DNA of 64,000 nt from Alphaproteobacteria bacterium. Its GTDB lineage: Bacteria; Pseudomonadota; Alphaproteobacteria; Rhizobiales; Aestuariivirgaceae. This document shows, piece by piece, positions 37,120-49,137 of the stretch. The notes beneath the pieces were generated by a model. The model was not told the origin of the DNA. It ran no database searches and saw only the letters and a list, made by a program, of their open reading frames with translations. Location: positions 1 to 64,000 of the forward strand of contig JAHEFB010000013.1 of assembly GCA_024640405.1 (NCBI GenBank), given 5' to 3'. Position numbers and translations under genes: made by a program. The number at the start of each line of letters is the position of its first letter. Within the stretch, counting starts at the first letter, position 1.

Positions 37120-39741
37120 TCAACCTTCAGCTTTCGTCACGGCTTTTTTCGCTGTGGATTTTTTTGTCGCAGTTTTCCTGGCTGCTTTCTTCGCAGGCTT
37201 TTTCTTTGCCGCTTTCTTTTTGGCCTTTGCCCCGCCTTTGGCTGTAATCAGTTCGACGGCCTGTTCCATTGTCACCTGTTCGGGAGTTATGTCCTTCGGC
37301 AAGGTCGCATTTATTTTGCCAAATTTCACATACGGTCCGTAGCGTCCATCCATCACCAGTACATTGCCACCGCCGTCAGGGTGGGCGCCAAGATCCTTCA
37401 GAGCACTTTGCTGACCACGCTTGCCGCGACTGGCCACCTTTTCGGCTATGAGATCAACCGCACGGTTCAGGCCGACATTGAATATTTCCTCGAAATCACT
37501 CAGGTTGGCGTAGACCCCTTCATGCAACACAAAGGGGCCGTACCGTCCCAGCCCCGCTACGATTGGCTTTCCACTTTCAGGATGCAGACCGACTTCGCGC
37601 GGCAGCGATAACATTCGCAGAGCAAACGCCAGGTCAATGTCTTCCGGTTTGACTGTTTTCGGAATTGAGGAGCGCGGTGGTTTTTCACCATCCTCAGCCT
37701 TGCCGAGCTGAACATATGGACCAAACCTGCCATCATGCCTTGTTACCGGAAAACCGGTTTCCGGATCCTGGCCCAGCAGGATACCGTCAGCAGGCACTGA
37801 TGAAGCATCACCTTCACCCGCTGTTCCCAGTTGCTTGGTAAAGCGGCACTCGGGATAATTGGAACATCCCACGAACGCTCCGAATTTACCAAGCTTCAAC
37901 GACAACTGACCATTTTCGCAAGAAGGACAAGCGCGGCGATGCTTACCGTCTTCGCGTTCGGGGAAAACATGGTTCTCGAGCAGATCATTCAGAGCATCCA
38001 GAACATGGGTGACCCTCAACTCCTTGGTATCGTCAATCTGACTCGAAAAATCCCGCCAGAAATCACTCAGCAACTGTTTCCAGTTTTTGTCGCCGGCCGA
38101 TACGAGATCCAGTTGTTCTTCAAGGTCGGCGGTAAAATCGTATTGCACATAACGCTTGAAGAATGACTCGAGAAAGGCTGTTACCAATCGACCCTTGTCT
38201 TCCGGGATCAACCGCTTGGCATCCATGTGAACGTAACCGCGATCCTTCAACACCGTCAGAATGGCGGTGTAGGTTGACGGACGGCCAATGCCCAGTTCTT
38301 CCATGCGCTTGATGAGAGAAGCTTCGGAATAACGCGGAGGTGGTTCAGTGAAATGCTGCACGGGCTCAATTTGTCGTGCACCGACAACATCACCCTTCGT
38401 CAGTCGCGGCAGGCGTTTGTCATCTTCTTCATCAGCGTCGTCCTTGCCTTCTTCATACACCTTAAGGAAACCGTCAAACTTGAGCACCGATCCATTGGCA
38501 CGCAAGGTGTATGACTTGCCGTCGTTGCCGGTGGTGACGATGTCAGCGCTGGTACGCTCGAAATCCGCACTTTCCATCTGGCTTGCCATGGTGCGCTTCC
38601 ACACCAGGCCATACAGGGCATACTGATCTGCATCCAGGGCATTTCGGACGTCCTCAGGCGCCCGAGAAAGTTCGGTCGGGCGGATCGCCTCATGGGCTTC
38701 CTGCGCGTTCTTGGCTTTGGTTTTGTACACCCTCGGGGCAGACGGCAGATAAGGCTCACCGAATGTGGACTGAATGACGTTGCGGGCTGCCGCTATGGCC
38801 TCATTCGCCATCTGTACACCATCAGTACGCATATAGGTAATGAGGCCTGTAACCTCACCGTTTATGGTAATGCCTTCATACAGTTTCTGGGCGACCTGCA
38901 TGGTACGTTGGGACGAAAACCCCAGCTTGCGGGAAGCTTCCTGCTGCAAAGTGGATGTCGTGAAAGGCGGGGAAGGGTGGCGTTTGGAGGGTTTGGTTTC
39001 CACCGATCCAATGGTAAACCTGGCATCGTTCAAGGCACTCTGGATAGCCCGTGCCGCAGCTTCATTCGCAATATCGAGCTTGTTCAGCCGTTTGCCATCA
39101 ATGACTTGCAGACGGGCGGCAAAAGCCTGGCCGGCACCGGTTGCCATTGCTGCTTCAATTGTCCAGTACTCTTCCTTGATGAATGCTTCTATTTCCAATT
39201 CACGTTCGCAGATCAATCGCAACGCAACTGACTGAACGCGTCCGGCGGACCGGGCACCCGGAAGTTTTCGCCACAACACCGGTGACAGGTTGAAACCAAC
39301 GAGATAGTCGAGTGCGCGCCGAGCCAGATAAGCTTCAACCAGCGCGTCATCAATCTGTCTGGGATTCTGCATCGCATCCAGAACAGCGTTTTTGGTTATG
39401 GCATTGAAAACTACCCGTTCGACATTCTTGCCCTTGATTGCACCTCGCTTGTTCAGCGCCTCGAGTACGTGCCACGAAATAGCTTCGCCTTCGCGGTCGG
39501 GGTCAGTAGCCAGGATCAGTTTGTCTGCTGTTTTCAGAGCGGTTGCGATATCCCCGAGACGTTTTGAAGATTTGCTGTCCATTTCCCAAAGCATGGAAAA
39601 ATCTTCGTCCGGTTTGACCGATCCGTCCTTCGCCGGGAGATCCCGGATGTGTCCGTAGGAAGCCAGGACATGGTAGTCGGTGCCCAGGTATTTATTGATC
39701 GTTTTGGCTTTTGCGGGCGATTCTACGACTACTACATTCAT
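37120..39741 (-). CDS. topA: DNA topoisomerase I
   Basis: MNVVVVESPAKAKTINKYLG, Toprim DPDREGEAISWH, active-site TYMRTDG, Cys4 zinc finger, basic KKAAKK tail. Confidence 0.97.
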   Translation of the reverse strand: MNVVVVESPAKAKTINKYLGTDYHVLASYGHIRDLPAKDGSVKPDEDFSMLWEMDSKSSKRLGDIATALKTADKLILATDPDREGEAISWHVLEALNKRGAIKGKNVERVVFNAITKNAVLDAMQNPRQIDDALVEAYLARRALDYLVGFNLSPVLWRKLPGARSAGRVQSVALRLICERELEIEAFIKEEYWTIEAAMATGAGQAFAARLQVIDGKRLNKLDIANEAAARAIQSALNDARFTIGSVETKPSKRHPSPPFTTSTLQQEASRKLGFSSQRTMQVAQKLYEGITINGEVTGLITYMRTDGVQMANEAIAAARNVIQSTFGEPYLPSAPRVYKTKAKNAQEAHEAIRPTELSRAPEDVRNALDADQYALYGLVWKRTMASQMESADFERTSADIVTTGNDGKSYTLRANGSVLKFDGFLKVYEEGKDDADEEDDKRLPRLTKGDVVGARQIEPVQHFTEPPPRYSEASLIKRMEELGIGRPSTYTAILTVLKDRGYVHMDAKRLIPEDKGRLVTAFLESFFKRYVQYDFTADLEEQLDLVSAGDKNWKQLLSDFWRDFSSQIDDTKELRVTHVLDALNDLLENHVFPEREDGKHRRACPSCENGQLSLKLGKFGAFVGCSNYPECRFTKQLGTAGEGDASSVPADGILLGQDPETGFPVTRHDGRFGPYVQLGKAEDGEKPPRSSIPKTVKPEDIDLAFALRMLSLPREVGLHPESGKPIVAGLGRYGPFVLHEGVYANLSDFEEIFNVGLNRAVDLIAEKVASRGKRGQQSALKDLGAHPDGGGNVLVMDGRYGPYVKFGKINATLPKDITPEQVTMEQAVELITAKGGAKAKKKAAKKKPAKKAARKTATKKSTAKKAVTKAEG

Positions 39742-39927
39742 GATTAAGCGAATATTCCTGTGCTCACAGCGAAGCCTGCGAATGGCTTGGGTGTTGTTTT
39801 AGGTCAAGCGTCATAGGGCCAAACCAGCGCTTCGCGCAAGAACCTTGGACAATGATATTCCATTTACCGTTGCAAAGTTGCTCCGGCCGTACCTGCAATT
39901 TTGGAAATTTCCATCAAAACATCTTGC

Positions 39928-41109
39928 TCACGCAATAAGTGAGACCCTTTGTCCGGAGTGCCGTTCCAAACGCCCGGCCAGATCAAGCTCGATCATCACC
40001 ATCTGCACAATTCGCGGTGATAGACCGGCTTCTCTTACAACCACATTGACTTCGACAGGATCAGCGCCGAGCAATTCCACGACAATCTTCCTGTGGGAAT
40101 CATCAAGTACACGGTCATCATTATATGTAGGCGGTTTTCCAGTTTCGTTTAATTCTGGATTCTGCAATACCTGTGATCCTGCGGAAATTTGTTCCGGACT
40201 GCCACCGGCGAGACTATCTGAATAAAGGTGCCCGCGCTCAAGCACATCCACGATATCGCGATACGATGTGATCAACATCGCACCGTCCTGTATCAACTTG
40301 TTTGTGCCGGCAGTCCTGGGATCAAAGGGCGATCCCGGAACCGCAAACACATCCCGACCGATTTCATTGGCCAAACGGGCCGTTATCAATGAGCCGGACC
40401 GCATGGCGGCTTCTATGACGACAACGCCGGCTGCCAATCCGGCAATGATCCGGTTTCGACGTGGAAACAGTTCCGCTCTAGGCTGGGTACCTGGAGGCAT
40501 CTCGGTCACAATGCAGCCTTCAGCTCTGATTTCACTATAAAGCTTTTCGTTTTCCGGCGGGTAAACAACATCGAGGCCGGTTGCAACGACTGCAATTGTG
40601 CCTTGTGCAAGTGAGGCTTCGTGTGCCGCGGTATCTATGCCCCGCGCCAGCCCGGATGCAATATTCCAGCCTTCGTTCCCCAGCCCCTTTGCAACTTGGC
40701 GGGCGAAGCGTTTGCCATTGGCTGACGAGTTTCGTGATCCGACTATTGCGCAGGTGGATTGTTGCAACAGTTCACCTCTGCCGGATGCATACAGAATTGG
40801 CGGCGGGTTGACGGTCTGCGCAAGCAACCGAGGATAGGAAGCATCGCCGTGACACAATATCCGGCCGCCAACTGCATTTGCAGCTTCAACGTCGCGTAAA
40901 GCGCGATCACGTGAGCAAAGCTTGATACGGCGTCCCCCGGTGTGTTTTGACGCCAGGTGCGGAAGTGCGGCCAGCGCCTCTGCTGCCGAACCATATGCCT
41001 CAATCAACTGATGATATGTCGCTGGACCGATGTTGTCACTTTGAGCCAATTGCAGCCGCGACAACCGCTCTTCATCAATATCGCATGACGAGTTGGAAGG
41101 TTCGTTCAT
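39928..41109 (-). CDS. dprA: DNA-processing protein DprA
   Basis: [46 protein letters not shown]; start MNEPSN overlaps plsY stop. Confidence 0.94.
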   Translation of the reverse strand: MNEPSNSSCDIDEERLSRLQLAQSDNIGPATYHQLIEAYGSAAEALAALPHLASKHTGGRRIKLCSRDRALRDVEAANAVGGRILCHGDASYPRLLAQTVNPPPILYASGRGELLQQSTCAIVGSRNSSANGKRFARQVAKGLGNEGWNIASGLARGIDTAAHEASLAQGTIAVVATGLDVVYPPENEKLYSEIRAEGCIVTEMPPGTQPRAELFPRRNRIIAGLAAGVVVIEAAMRSGSLITARLANEIGRDVFAVPGSPFDPRTAGTNKLIQDGAMLITSYRDIVDVLERGHLYSDSLAGGSPEQISAGSQVLQNPELNETGKPPTYNDDRVLDDSHRKIVVELLGADPVEVNVVVREAGLSPRIVQMVMIELDLAGRLERHSGQRVSLIA

Positions 41110-41735
41110 GTGGCATTGGTCTTTGAGCCAATTCGCGACTCCTGACCGCTCGCCAGTCGCACAATGTTTTTGCGGTGGGTAAGAAATACTATGAATGTCA
41201 TGACAAGCAACGCAACGGCCAATTTCGTGTTTCCGGTGTACAGCGCAAAGACAGGTACTGCGACTGACGCCACGAGTGCAGCAAGCGATGAATATCTGAG
41301 TGAAATGGCAAGCCCCAACCAGACAACTGCAAATGCGGCAAGATATTGCCAACCGAAGCCCAGCAGAACACCAACATAGGTGGCAACACCCTTGCCTCCT
41401 TTGAACTTGAGCCAAAACGGCAGAATATGACCGATAAACGCGCCAAAACCTGCGGCCATAGCCATATCGATGCCGAAAAAATGCCCGGCAGCAAGTACGG
41501 GCAGGGTGCCTTTCAGCGCGTCAAGCAACAACGTTGCAGCAGCTGCCGGTTTGTTGCCGGTACGCAGCACATTGGTGGCGCCGATGTTGCCTGAACCAAT
41601 ATCGCGAAGATTGCCGAGACCAAAAACCCTGGCCATCAGAATTCCGAAGGGCACCGACCCACACAGGTACCCCAATCCAAACCAGAGTGAAATCAGGCCG
41701 AGCAATTGCGGGTTGATGCCGAGAAAGGATTCCAT
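41106..41735 (-). CDS. plsY: glycerol-3-phosphate acyltransferase PlsY
   Basis: [47 protein letters not shown]. Confidence 0.95.
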   Translation of the reverse strand: MESFLGINPQLLGLISLWFGLGYLCGSVPFGILMARVFGLGNLRDIGSGNIGATNVLRTGNKPAAAATLLLDALKGTLPVLAAGHFFGIDMAMAAGFGAFIGHILPFWLKFKGGKGVATYVGVLLGFGWQYLAAFAVVWLGLAISLRYSSLAALVASVAVPVFALYTGNTKLAVALLVMTFIVFLTHRKNIVRLASGQESRIGSKTNAT

Positions 41736-41768
41736 CCGCTGTCAACTCCTGTAATCCGTTACGAGTGA

Positions 41769-43076
41769 CTACAGTTTATACACACTGACGCCGCCGACAA
41801 TGGTTTCGATCACGCGGCCTTCGAAGGCGCGGGCTTCAAAGGTCGTGTTGCGGGAAGCGGATTTGAGCAGGTCCGCATCAACGATCCAGGGAACGCTCAT
41901 GTCAACTATTGCGATATCTGCATTGGCACCCTGTTCCAGACGGCCACCCTTGATGCCCAAGAGCCGTGCCGGCGCATCAGTCATCGCTTCAACCAGACGT
42001 TCCAGCGGCAATTGACCTGAATGTACCAGTGACAGTCCCGCGGCCAGCAATGTTTCAAGCCCGACGGCACCGAAGGCAGCTTCGGAAAACGGAACTCTCT
42101 TGGTATCAGCATCCTGCGGATCATGGCTTGAAACGATCACGTCAATTGTGCCATCAGCGACGCCGGCAACCAGTGCCTTCCTGTCTTCTTCGCGTCTGAG
42201 CGGTGGTGATATCTTGAAGAAGGTTCGATAGGCTCCAATATCGTGCTCATTGAGTGTCAGGTGATTGATCGAGACACCACACGAGACGGGCAGCCCCCGG
42301 TCTTTCGCCTGCCGGATGATTTGCAGTGACGCCTCGCAGGATATCTGGGCGGCGTGATATGGTGACCCGGTCATCTCCACAAGCCTTATATCGCGTTCGA
42401 GCGCGATCAGCTCGGCAACTGCCGGAATGCCGGGCAAACCCAATCGGGTAGCTGATTCTCCAGCATGCATGACGCCGCCGGCGAGGTCGGAATCTTCCAC
42501 GTGCTGGACCACAAGCATGTTGAAGTTGCCGGCATATTTCATTGCGCGGCTCAGTACCTTTGAATTTCGTACCGAGTGAATTCCGTCGGTAAGGGCAATA
42601 GCGCCGGCTTCCTTCAACAAGCCGAACTCGGTCATTTTCTCGCCGTTCAGGTCCTGGGTGATGGCGGCCATGGGGTAAACGCGGACATCGGCAGTGTCTT
42701 GCGCTCGCCGAAGAATGAAGTCGACGATTGAGGCATCATCCATTACCGGTTGAGTGTTGGGCTGGATGACAATCGAAGTAACGCCGCCTGCAGCCGCGGC
42801 ACGCGATGCTGAATGCAGGGTTTCACGATGTTCCGATCCCGGTTCACCGGTGAACACCCTCATGTCAATGAGGCCGGGGATCAGCAGGGCGCCCTTTACA
42901 TCGGTGATGCTTGTGCCTTCAGGCAAACTGGCCCTGGTGACAGCATCACCCATCCATTTGATGACACCGTCCTCGATCAAAACTCCTCCTGTCTGATCCA
43001 GCTTTGTAGCCGGATCAAACAGGCGCGCATTAACATAGGCCGTGCGGTCGGTAATGTTTGAAATGTTTTTTGCCAT
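41769..43076 (-). CDS. pyrC: dihydroorotase
   Basis: GALLIPGLIDMRVFTGEPGSEHRET, VIVSSHDPQDADTKRVPF. Confidence 0.9.
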   Translation of the reverse strand: MAKNISNITDRTAYVNARLFDPATKLDQTGGVLIEDGVIKWMGDAVTRASLPEGTSITDVKGALLIPGLIDMRVFTGEPGSEHRETLHSASRAAAAGGVTSIVIQPNTQPVMDDASIVDFILRRAQDTADVRVYPMAAITQDLNGEKMTEFGLLKEAGAIALTDGIHSVRNSKVLSRAMKYAGNFNMLVVQHVEDSDLAGGVMHAGESATRLGLPGIPAVAELIALERDIRLVEMTGSPYHAAQISCEASLQIIRQAKDRGLPVSCGVSINHLTLNEHDIGAYRTFFKISPPLRREEDRKALVAGVADGTIDVIVSSHDPQDADTKRVPFSEAAFGAVGLETLLAAGLSLVHSGQLPLERLVEAMTDAPARLLGIKGGRLEQGANADIAIVDMSVPWIVDADLLKSASRNTTFEARAFEGRVIETIVGGVSVYKL

Positions 43077-44047
43077 TACGCATCAGCCTTGCGGGTGGTT
43101 TCCAGATTTCTGGAAAGTGCATCCAGGACGGCCATGCGCGTGGCCACCCCCATCTCCACCTGCTCGCGAATGACCGACTGGACACCGTCGGCAACAATGG
43201 AGTCTATTTCAACGCCCCGGTTCATTGGACCGGGATGCATGACAAGCGCGCCTTCGTTGGCAATGGCCAGCATCTGCTGGTCAAGACCAAAGAAGCGATA
43301 ATACTCCCTGGCGGACGGAATGAAGCTGCCGTTCATGCGTTCAAGCTGCAGCCGCAACATCATGACAACGTCGGCACCTTTCAATCCTTCCTGCATATCG
43401 GTAAAAATTTCTGCTCCCAGGTTTTCCGCGCCGGATGGGAGGAGGGTCGGAGGAGCAACCAACCTCAGTCGAACATTCATCTTTGACATAAGCGCGATAT
43501 TCGAACGCGCAACCCGGGAATGGGCGATGTCACCACAAATTGCCACTGTCAGTCCCTCGAGGCGCTTCAAGTGACGGCGAATTGTAAGCGCATCCAGAAG
43601 CGCCTGGGTTGGGTGCTCGTGCTGTCCGTCACCGGCATTTACAACAGCGCAGGAGACTTTTTGGGCGAGGAGCTCCACGGCACCTGAGGATTGATGACGG
43701 ACAATCAGCAAATGCGGACGCATGGCGTTGAGTGTCATTGCGGTGTCGAGCACGGTTTCGCCCTTTGCAAGCGATGACGCACTGACCGCCATGTTGAGTA
43801 CATCGGCACCAAGTCGTTTGCCGGCGAGTTCAAACGAACTCTGAGTACGGGTCGAGTTTTCGAAAAAAAGATTTATCTGTGTGAGACCCTTGAGAACTTT
43901 GGCATGTTTACCACCCTTGCGGGTATCGTCGGCATATTTGTCGGCAAGGTCGAGCAGGGCACCGATTTCGGTCGGCGAAAGATCTGCGATGGAGAGCAGA
44001 TGGTTGCTTTCGATAACGGGGCGGGGTGATGATGATGTCTTGGCCAT
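43076..44047 (-). CDS. pyrB: aspartate carbamoyltransferase catalytic subunit
   Basis: [51 protein letters not shown]; start MAKTSS. Confidence 0.95.
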   Translation of the reverse strand: MAKTSSSPRPVIESNHLLSIADLSPTEIGALLDLADKYADDTRKGGKHAKVLKGLTQINLFFENSTRTQSSFELAGKRLGADVLNMAVSASSLAKGETVLDTAMTLNAMRPHLLIVRHQSSGAVELLAQKVSCAVVNAGDGQHEHPTQALLDALTIRRHLKRLEGLTVAICGDIAHSRVARSNIALMSKMNVRLRLVAPPTLLPSGAENLGAEIFTDMQEGLKGADVVMMLRLQLERMNGSFIPSAREYYRFFGLDQQMLAIANEGALVMHPGPMNRGVEIDSIVADGVQSVIREQVEMGVATRMAVLDALSRNLETTRKADA

Positions 44048-44208
44048 TAAAACCGTGTCTATAGGCAGGCTTTGGCCCAAGTGCAAGCGGCAAACACGCA
44101 AGTTGGCTAGCGTTTACGCAGCTTGCTTCGCCAAACGCCACCGCAATGTCTGGCCTGCGCGACGCCAGGAGGCTCGGGCAAACGCGCCACCGCAGTTTGA
44201 AGCACCTG

Positions 44209-45150
44209 TCAACCCAGCCAGTGAAGATGGCGCGACAGCCATATTACAAGCGGGATAGTCGCAAATGACAGCACCGTCTGCACCGTCGCCGTGGCTGCAT
44301 ACAATTCGGCGTCACCCCCCATGGTTCGGGCCAGAACATATCCGTTCATTGCAGTTGGAACAGCAGCGCAAATCATCGCGGCTTCGAATGCTTCGCCTGA
44401 GAGCCCGGTCGCCAGGGCCAACAACAACACAAGCAAAGGTGTAACTGCCAAACGCACCATCACGCCCGTCCAGACCAGCACACTGGGTTTCAGCGCAGCC
44501 TTTATCCGCAACCCCGCGCCAACGGCCAACAGACCTGCACCAAGTGCCGCGCCACCTAGCAGGTCGAGCGTCGTCTGCAGCGGTTCCCAGATGCCCAGGC
44601 CGACAAAATTCAGCATCAATCCGATGATTGCGCCCCAGATAATGGGGTTTCTTGTGACAACGCGTGCAACATTTTTGAAACCGGGTGTCTGTCCCGTGCC
44701 GAATGCTGCCAGCACCACAATGTTCACAACATTGATGGGTGGTACCAGAAGGGCCATTATTATGGCCACGTAGGCTGCACCTGTTTCCCCGTAAAGTTTC
44801 AACACGATGGCCAGTGCAATGAAACCGTGGAACCGCGAGCCGGCCTGAAAGATCGAGGTGAATTGCGCATTGGTAGCGCCATATCTGGTATGCAGGACGG
44901 GTTTCAGGGCGAACAGAATGGTCCACATTACTCCAGTCACAGCAAGGACCGTCACACTCAGGGCGCCGACAGGAAGATTGCGCAGGTCGACCGTGGCCAG
45001 AGTTACACACAGGATTGCCGGAAAGAACAGCCAGAAGCATATGAGTTCAAGGCCTCGCCAATCCTGCATAGGCACAATCTCGGTGCGGCGGATGACATTG
45101 CCTACCACCACCAGTGCAAATATTGGAAGAATGCTGTTAAATATGTCCAT
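44209..45150 (-). CDS. AEC family transporter
   Basis: Multi-TM auxin efflux carrier pattern (FNSILPIFALVVVGNVIRR..., AAVPTAMNGYVLARTMGGDAE). Confidence 0.9.
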   Translation of the reverse strand: MDIFNSILPIFALVVVGNVIRRTEIVPMQDWRGLELICFWLFFPAILCVTLATVDLRNLPVGALSVTVLAVTGVMWTILFALKPVLHTRYGATNAQFTSIFQAGSRFHGFIALAIVLKLYGETGAAYVAIIMALLVPPINVVNIVVLAAFGTGQTPGFKNVARVVTRNPIIWGAIIGLMLNFVGLGIWEPLQTTLDLLGGAALGAGLLAVGAGLRIKAALKPSVLVWTGVMVRLAVTPLLVLLLALATGLSGEAFEAAMICAAVPTAMNGYVLARTMGGDAELYAATATVQTVLSFATIPLVIWLSRHLHWLG

Positions 45151-45155
45151 GGCGG

Positions 45156-45647
45156 TCAGGTCTCGGAGAGACGTGGCGGATCGCCGGCAAGACGATCAAG
45201 CGCTCCCTGCAAAATCCATGCTGCAGCCAGCTTGTCGACCAGTTCAGCGCGCCGGGCACGTGATCGGTCCGCCTCGATAAGCATTTTTTCGACGGCAACG
45301 GTGGATAATCGTTCATCCCATAATGCGATTGGAATATCGGTTAGTTTGGCAAGGTTTCTCGCAAACGCGTGGGTGGCCTGAACCCTGGGACCGTGAGTGC
45401 CATCCATATTGACCGGCAGGCCAAGTACAAACCCGGCGGCCTTTTCCTCGGCAGCAATTTGGAGAAGCTGTGCTGCATCCGCCTTGAACTTTGACCGCTT
45501 GATGGTGAGCCTTGGAGATGCAATCGTTCTTAGCCGATCTGATATGGCCACACCAATCGTCTGGGATCCGAGGTCGAGTCCGATCAAGCTGGCCGGACCG
45601 GTCAGTATTTTTCGAAGTTCATCGGGGCTGGACAGAATGCTTGTCAT
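45156..45647 (-). CDS. ruvX: Holliday junction resolvase RuvX (YqgF)
   Basis: LIGLDLGSQTIGVAISD, VLGLPVNMDGTHGPR, LWDERLSTVAVEK. Confidence 0.94.
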   Translation of the reverse strand: MTSILSSPDELRKILTGPASLIGLDLGSQTIGVAISDRLRTIASPRLTIKRSKFKADAAQLLQIAAEEKAAGFVLGLPVNMDGTHGPRVQATHAFARNLAKLTDIPIALWDERLSTVAVEKMLIEADRSRARRAELVDKLAAAWILQGALDRLAGDPPRLSET

Positions 45648-45723
45648 TTTGTCTGCTTAAGCCCTGCGACAAGCAGGTGCAATTGGTTCAGCGCGCATCT
45701 GCCATGCGAAAAGGGGAATACAT

Positions 45724-46413
45724 ATGAAGATTACATGGTTTGGCCATTCTGCGTTCAGGGTTGAGTTCGACGACACGGTCATTCTCATTGATCCGTTTTT
45801 GTCCGGATCACCGACTTTCGATGGCAGCGTGGAAAACGCCACATCCGGGTGCACGCATGTCATCCTCACCCATGGTCACGACGACCACATCGGCGACACC
45901 GTGGAAATCTGCAAGGCGACCGGTGCTACGCTGATTGCCGTTTATGAACTGGCGGCTCACCTCAACAACAAGGGTGTCGAGAAATTCGACCCTGCCAACA
46001 CTGGCGGTGCCGTCTATCATCCGGACTTCATGTGCACGTTTGTAAGGGCTGATCACTCCTCGTCATCTGACGGGGTGTATCTTGGTAATCCGTGCGGGAT
46101 CATCGTCCGGCCAAACAGTACCGGCAAGCCGCTCTATCACATGGGCGACACTGACATTTTCGGCGACATGGGGTTGATAGGCCGGATACACGAACCGGCC
46201 GTGGGAATTGTCCCGATTGGTGACAGATTTACCATGAACCCGGTGACGGCAGCCATGGCGTGTCGCAATTTTTTCGATTTTGAAGCCATTATCCCATGCC
46301 ACTACGGTACTTTTCCGTTGCTGATACCGGATGCAGATCCTTTCGTGCAGGCAATGGGCGAAGATGCCGGAAAGGTCAAGGTACCGTTCATCGGTCAAAC
46401 ACTGGATTTCTGA
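45724..46413 (+). CDS. UPF0173-type metal-dependent hydrolase
   Basis: MKITWFGHSAFRVE, LTHGHDDHIGDTVEI, CHYGTFPLL. Confidence 0.94.
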   Translation: MKITWFGHSAFRVEFDDTVILIDPFLSGSPTFDGSVENATSGCTHVILTHGHDDHIGDTVEICKATGATLIAVYELAAHLNNKGVEKFDPANTGGAVYHPDFMCTFVRADHSSSSDGVYLGNPCGIIVRPNSTGKPLYHMGDTDIFGDMGLIGRIHEPAVGIVPIGDRFTMNPVTAAMACRNFFDFEAIIPCHYGTFPLLIPDADPFVQAMGEDAGKVKVPFIGQTLDF

Positions 46414-46508
46414 TTTTGGCGCCATATCATCCTTAGGGCATTGCAGCCTTATGTCGGCGATGGTATCACGCGCAGCAATTCAGCCATCGAATTGGAGAAT
46501 ATCAGATC

Positions 46509-46796
46509 ATGTCTGTTGACCAGGCAACAGTGCGCCGCATTGCCCGGCTTGCCCGCATCCGTATATCGGACAACGAAGTCCCGAAGTTGGAAGGCGAGTT
46601 AAACCATATTCTCGGTTGGATTGAGATGCTTGAAGAGGTCGATACGGACAATGTCGAACCAATGACATCGGTGGTCGACACCAGCATGCGGCTTCGTCAA
46701 GACGTAGTGAACGATGGTGGTTACCCGGACCAGGTGACGGGTAATGCGCCCGCTAGCGACGAAAACTTTTTCCTGGTGCCAAAGGTCGTCGAGTAG
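46509..46796 (+). CDS. gatC: Asp-tRNA(Asn)/Glu-tRNA(Gln) amidotransferase subunit GatC
   Basis: [46 protein letters not shown]. Confidence 0.95.
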   Translation: MSVDQATVRRIARLARIRISDNEVPKLEGELNHILGWIEMLEEVDTDNVEPMTSVVDTSMRLRQDVVNDGGYPDQVTGNAPASDENFFLVPKVVE

Positions 46797-46852
46797 CCCC
46801 ATACAACACATCCACATCATATCCCAACGATATTCGAGTATCCGGAAATCCC

Positions 46853-48334
46853 ATGTCCGACCTTCTGAAACTTACAATTGCCCAGGCCCGCGACGGGTTG
46901 AGTTCAGGCCAGTTCAAGGCTGCCGAGTTGACTGAAGCGTATATTGAGGCCGTCGAAGCAGCCCGTGCGCTTAACGCCTATATTGTGGAGACACCCGATA
47001 AGGCTCGAGAGATGGCGGCGGCAAGTGACGATCGGATTGCCAAAGGTGAAGCCGGCGCACTGGAGGGCATTCCCCTGGGCATCAAGGATCTGTTCGCCAC
47101 GAAAGGTGTTCACACCCAGGCCTGCAGTCATATTCTGGATCAGTTCAAGCCGGCTTATGAGTCGACGGTTACTGCCAACCTGTGGGCGGATGGCGCCGTC
47201 ATGCTGGGTAAATTGAACATGGATGAGTTTGCGATGGGCTCATCCAACGAAACATCCTATTACGGCCCGGTTAAAAACCCCTGGCGCAGCAAGGGATCCA
47301 ACGCTGATCTTGTGCCGGGAGGATCGTCAGGAGGCTCTGCCTGTGCAGTGGCGGCTCATATTTGTGCCGGTGCCACGGCGACCGACACCGGTGGTTCGAT
47401 TCGCCAGCCTGCTGCCTTTACCGGAACAGTCGGCATCAAGCCTACCTATGGGCGCGTGTCTCGTTGGGGAACAGTAGCGTTTGCATCTTCACTGGATCAG
47501 GCCGGACCGATAGCGCGCGACGTACGCGACGCTGCCATTCTACTTAAATCCATGGCAAGCGTTGACCCGAAGGACACCACCTCAGTTGACATCGAGGTGC
47601 CTGACTACGAGGCGGCCATCGGGAAGTCGATCAAGGGCATGAAAGTTGGAATACCGGCGGAATACCGAATGGATGGCATGCCTGATGACATAGAATCCCT
47701 CTGGCAGAAAGGCATTGACTGGTTGCGTGACGCAGGAGCCGAAATCGTCAGTATTTCTCTGCCGCACACCAAATATGCCTTACCCGCCTATTATATTGTG
47801 GCACCTGCCGAGGCATCATCAAATCTGGCACGTTACGATGGCGTGCGCTATGGATTGCGTGTGCCGGGCGATGATATCGTATCGATGTATGAAAACACGC
47901 GCGCTGAAGGGTTTGGCACTGAGGTGCGCCGGCGCATCATGATCGGTACATATGTTCTGTCCGCCGGCTACTACGATGCCTATTACGTCAAGGCGCAGAA
48001 AGTACGCACCTTGATCAAACGGGATTTTGAAACATCGTTTGCTGATGGGGTAGATGCCATACTGACGCCGGCCACACCTTCTGCGGCCTTTGGCATTGCA
48101 GATCAGGACATGAAAGCTGATCCGGTCAAGATGTACCTGAATGACATTTTCACGGTAACTGTAAATATGGCCGGCCTGCCGGGCATTGCAGTTCCAGCCG
48201 GTCTGGATGCAAACGGTTTGCCGTTGGGGCTGCAACTGATCGGCAAACCGTTCGATGAATCCACTTTGTTCCAGATCGGCAAAGTCATAGAAGACCAGGC
48301 TGGCGGTTTTGAAGCGGAAAACTGGTGGTCATAG
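46853..48334 (+). CDS. gatA: Asp-tRNA(Asn)/Glu-tRNA(Gln) amidotransferase subunit GatA
   Basis: [39 protein letters not shown] amidase signature. Confidence 0.96.
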   Translation: MSDLLKLTIAQARDGLSSGQFKAAELTEAYIEAVEAARALNAYIVETPDKAREMAAASDDRIAKGEAGALEGIPLGIKDLFATKGVHTQACSHILDQFKPAYESTVTANLWADGAVMLGKLNMDEFAMGSSNETSYYGPVKNPWRSKGSNADLVPGGSSGGSACAVAAHICAGATATDTGGSIRQPAAFTGTVGIKPTYGRVSRWGTVAFASSLDQAGPIARDVRDAAILLKSMASVDPKDTTSVDIEVPDYEAAIGKSIKGMKVGIPAEYRMDGMPDDIESLWQKGIDWLRDAGAEIVSISLPHTKYALPAYYIVAPAEASSNLARYDGVRYGLRVPGDDIVSMYENTRAEGFGTEVRRRIMIGTYVLSAGYYDAYYVKAQKVRTLIKRDFETSFADGVDAILTPATPSAAFGIADQDMKADPVKMYLNDIFTVTVNMAGLPGIAVPAGLDANGLPLGLQLIGKPFDESTLFQIGKVIEDQAGGFEAENWWS

Positions 48335-48440
48335 CAGTCTCATCGCCCTGATTGAGTTTTACCTGACCGGACGTTTACCCTATATTCGCTAGCGGGCAGA
48401 ATCGTTTGGGGCACAAAATCAACGACAGGGCAGGGCAGCC

Positions 48441-48836
48441 ATGATTTCTCGGATATTCAAGTTGAGCGCAATATTAATGGTTGCGCTGGCGCTGTTTCTG
48501 TTGGCGCCTGTTAGCAGCCACTTCACTTCACAGGCGCAAGCGGCTTCGTGTAATTCCCTTGCGAAAGAATTCAAACGCAAGGGCCGACCTCGTTTCATGC
48601 GAGTGGTCAATCGCAATCGATCAATCGCCAACTATTTCAATTCGACCCTGAGACGCCTGAAGAGGAAATCAGCGCCGACGAGAGCGGAAATGGGCAAGGC
48701 CTACCGTGTGACATCGCGCAGCTGCTCGTCCAGCAAGTGCAGATCTGATGCCAAAAGAATATATAATGCGGCATTGAAGCTTCATGCGTACAATCGCCGG
48801 TGGGCCAGATCCGGTTGTCGCGGTACGCTGAGTTAG
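48441..48836 (+). CDS. hypothetical small secreted basic cysteine-containing protein
   Basis: Signal peptide (ILMVALALFLLAPVSSHFTSQAQA), Arg/Lys-rich mature part with Cys residues. Confidence 0.6.
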   Translation: MISRIFKLSAILMVALALFLLAPVSSHFTSQAQAASCNSLAKEFKRKGRPRFMRVVNRNRSIANYFNSTLRRLKRKSAPTRAEMGKAYRVTSRSCSSSKCRSDAKRIYNAALKLHAYNRRWARSGCRGTLS

Positions 48837-48849
48837 GACCCGGCTCGCA

Positions 48850-49122
48850 TTGGATAGAAGTTCCAGGCAGGGAAATCTGAAAGACAGGCCATTGCTGTTG
48901 CTCGTATTGAGGGTCATGCGCGCAATGCTCTGGTGTTGCATCGCTGGTCTGATTTTTGTTGGCGGTGCCATCTGGTACAGCATTACGACAGTGCAGGGCA
49001 GGGCATATGAGCAGTTTACCAATGGCGACACGTTGCTGCTGTCGTTCATTGCTGTTCTCACCACGATATCCTGCCTGCTGTTGCTGGGGGTTCACAGAAT
49101 GCTCAGACAGAATCGGCGATGA
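48850..49122 (+). CDS. hypothetical two-TM membrane protein
   Basis: Two hydrophobic segments, immediately downstream of the previous ORF. Confidence 0.55.
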   Translation: MDRSSRQGNLKDRPLLLLVLRVMRAMLWCCIAGLIFVGGAIWYSITTVQGRAYEQFTNGDTLLLSFIAVLTTISCLLLLGVHRMLRQNRR

Positions 49123-49137
49123 GTAATTGAAAAGACG

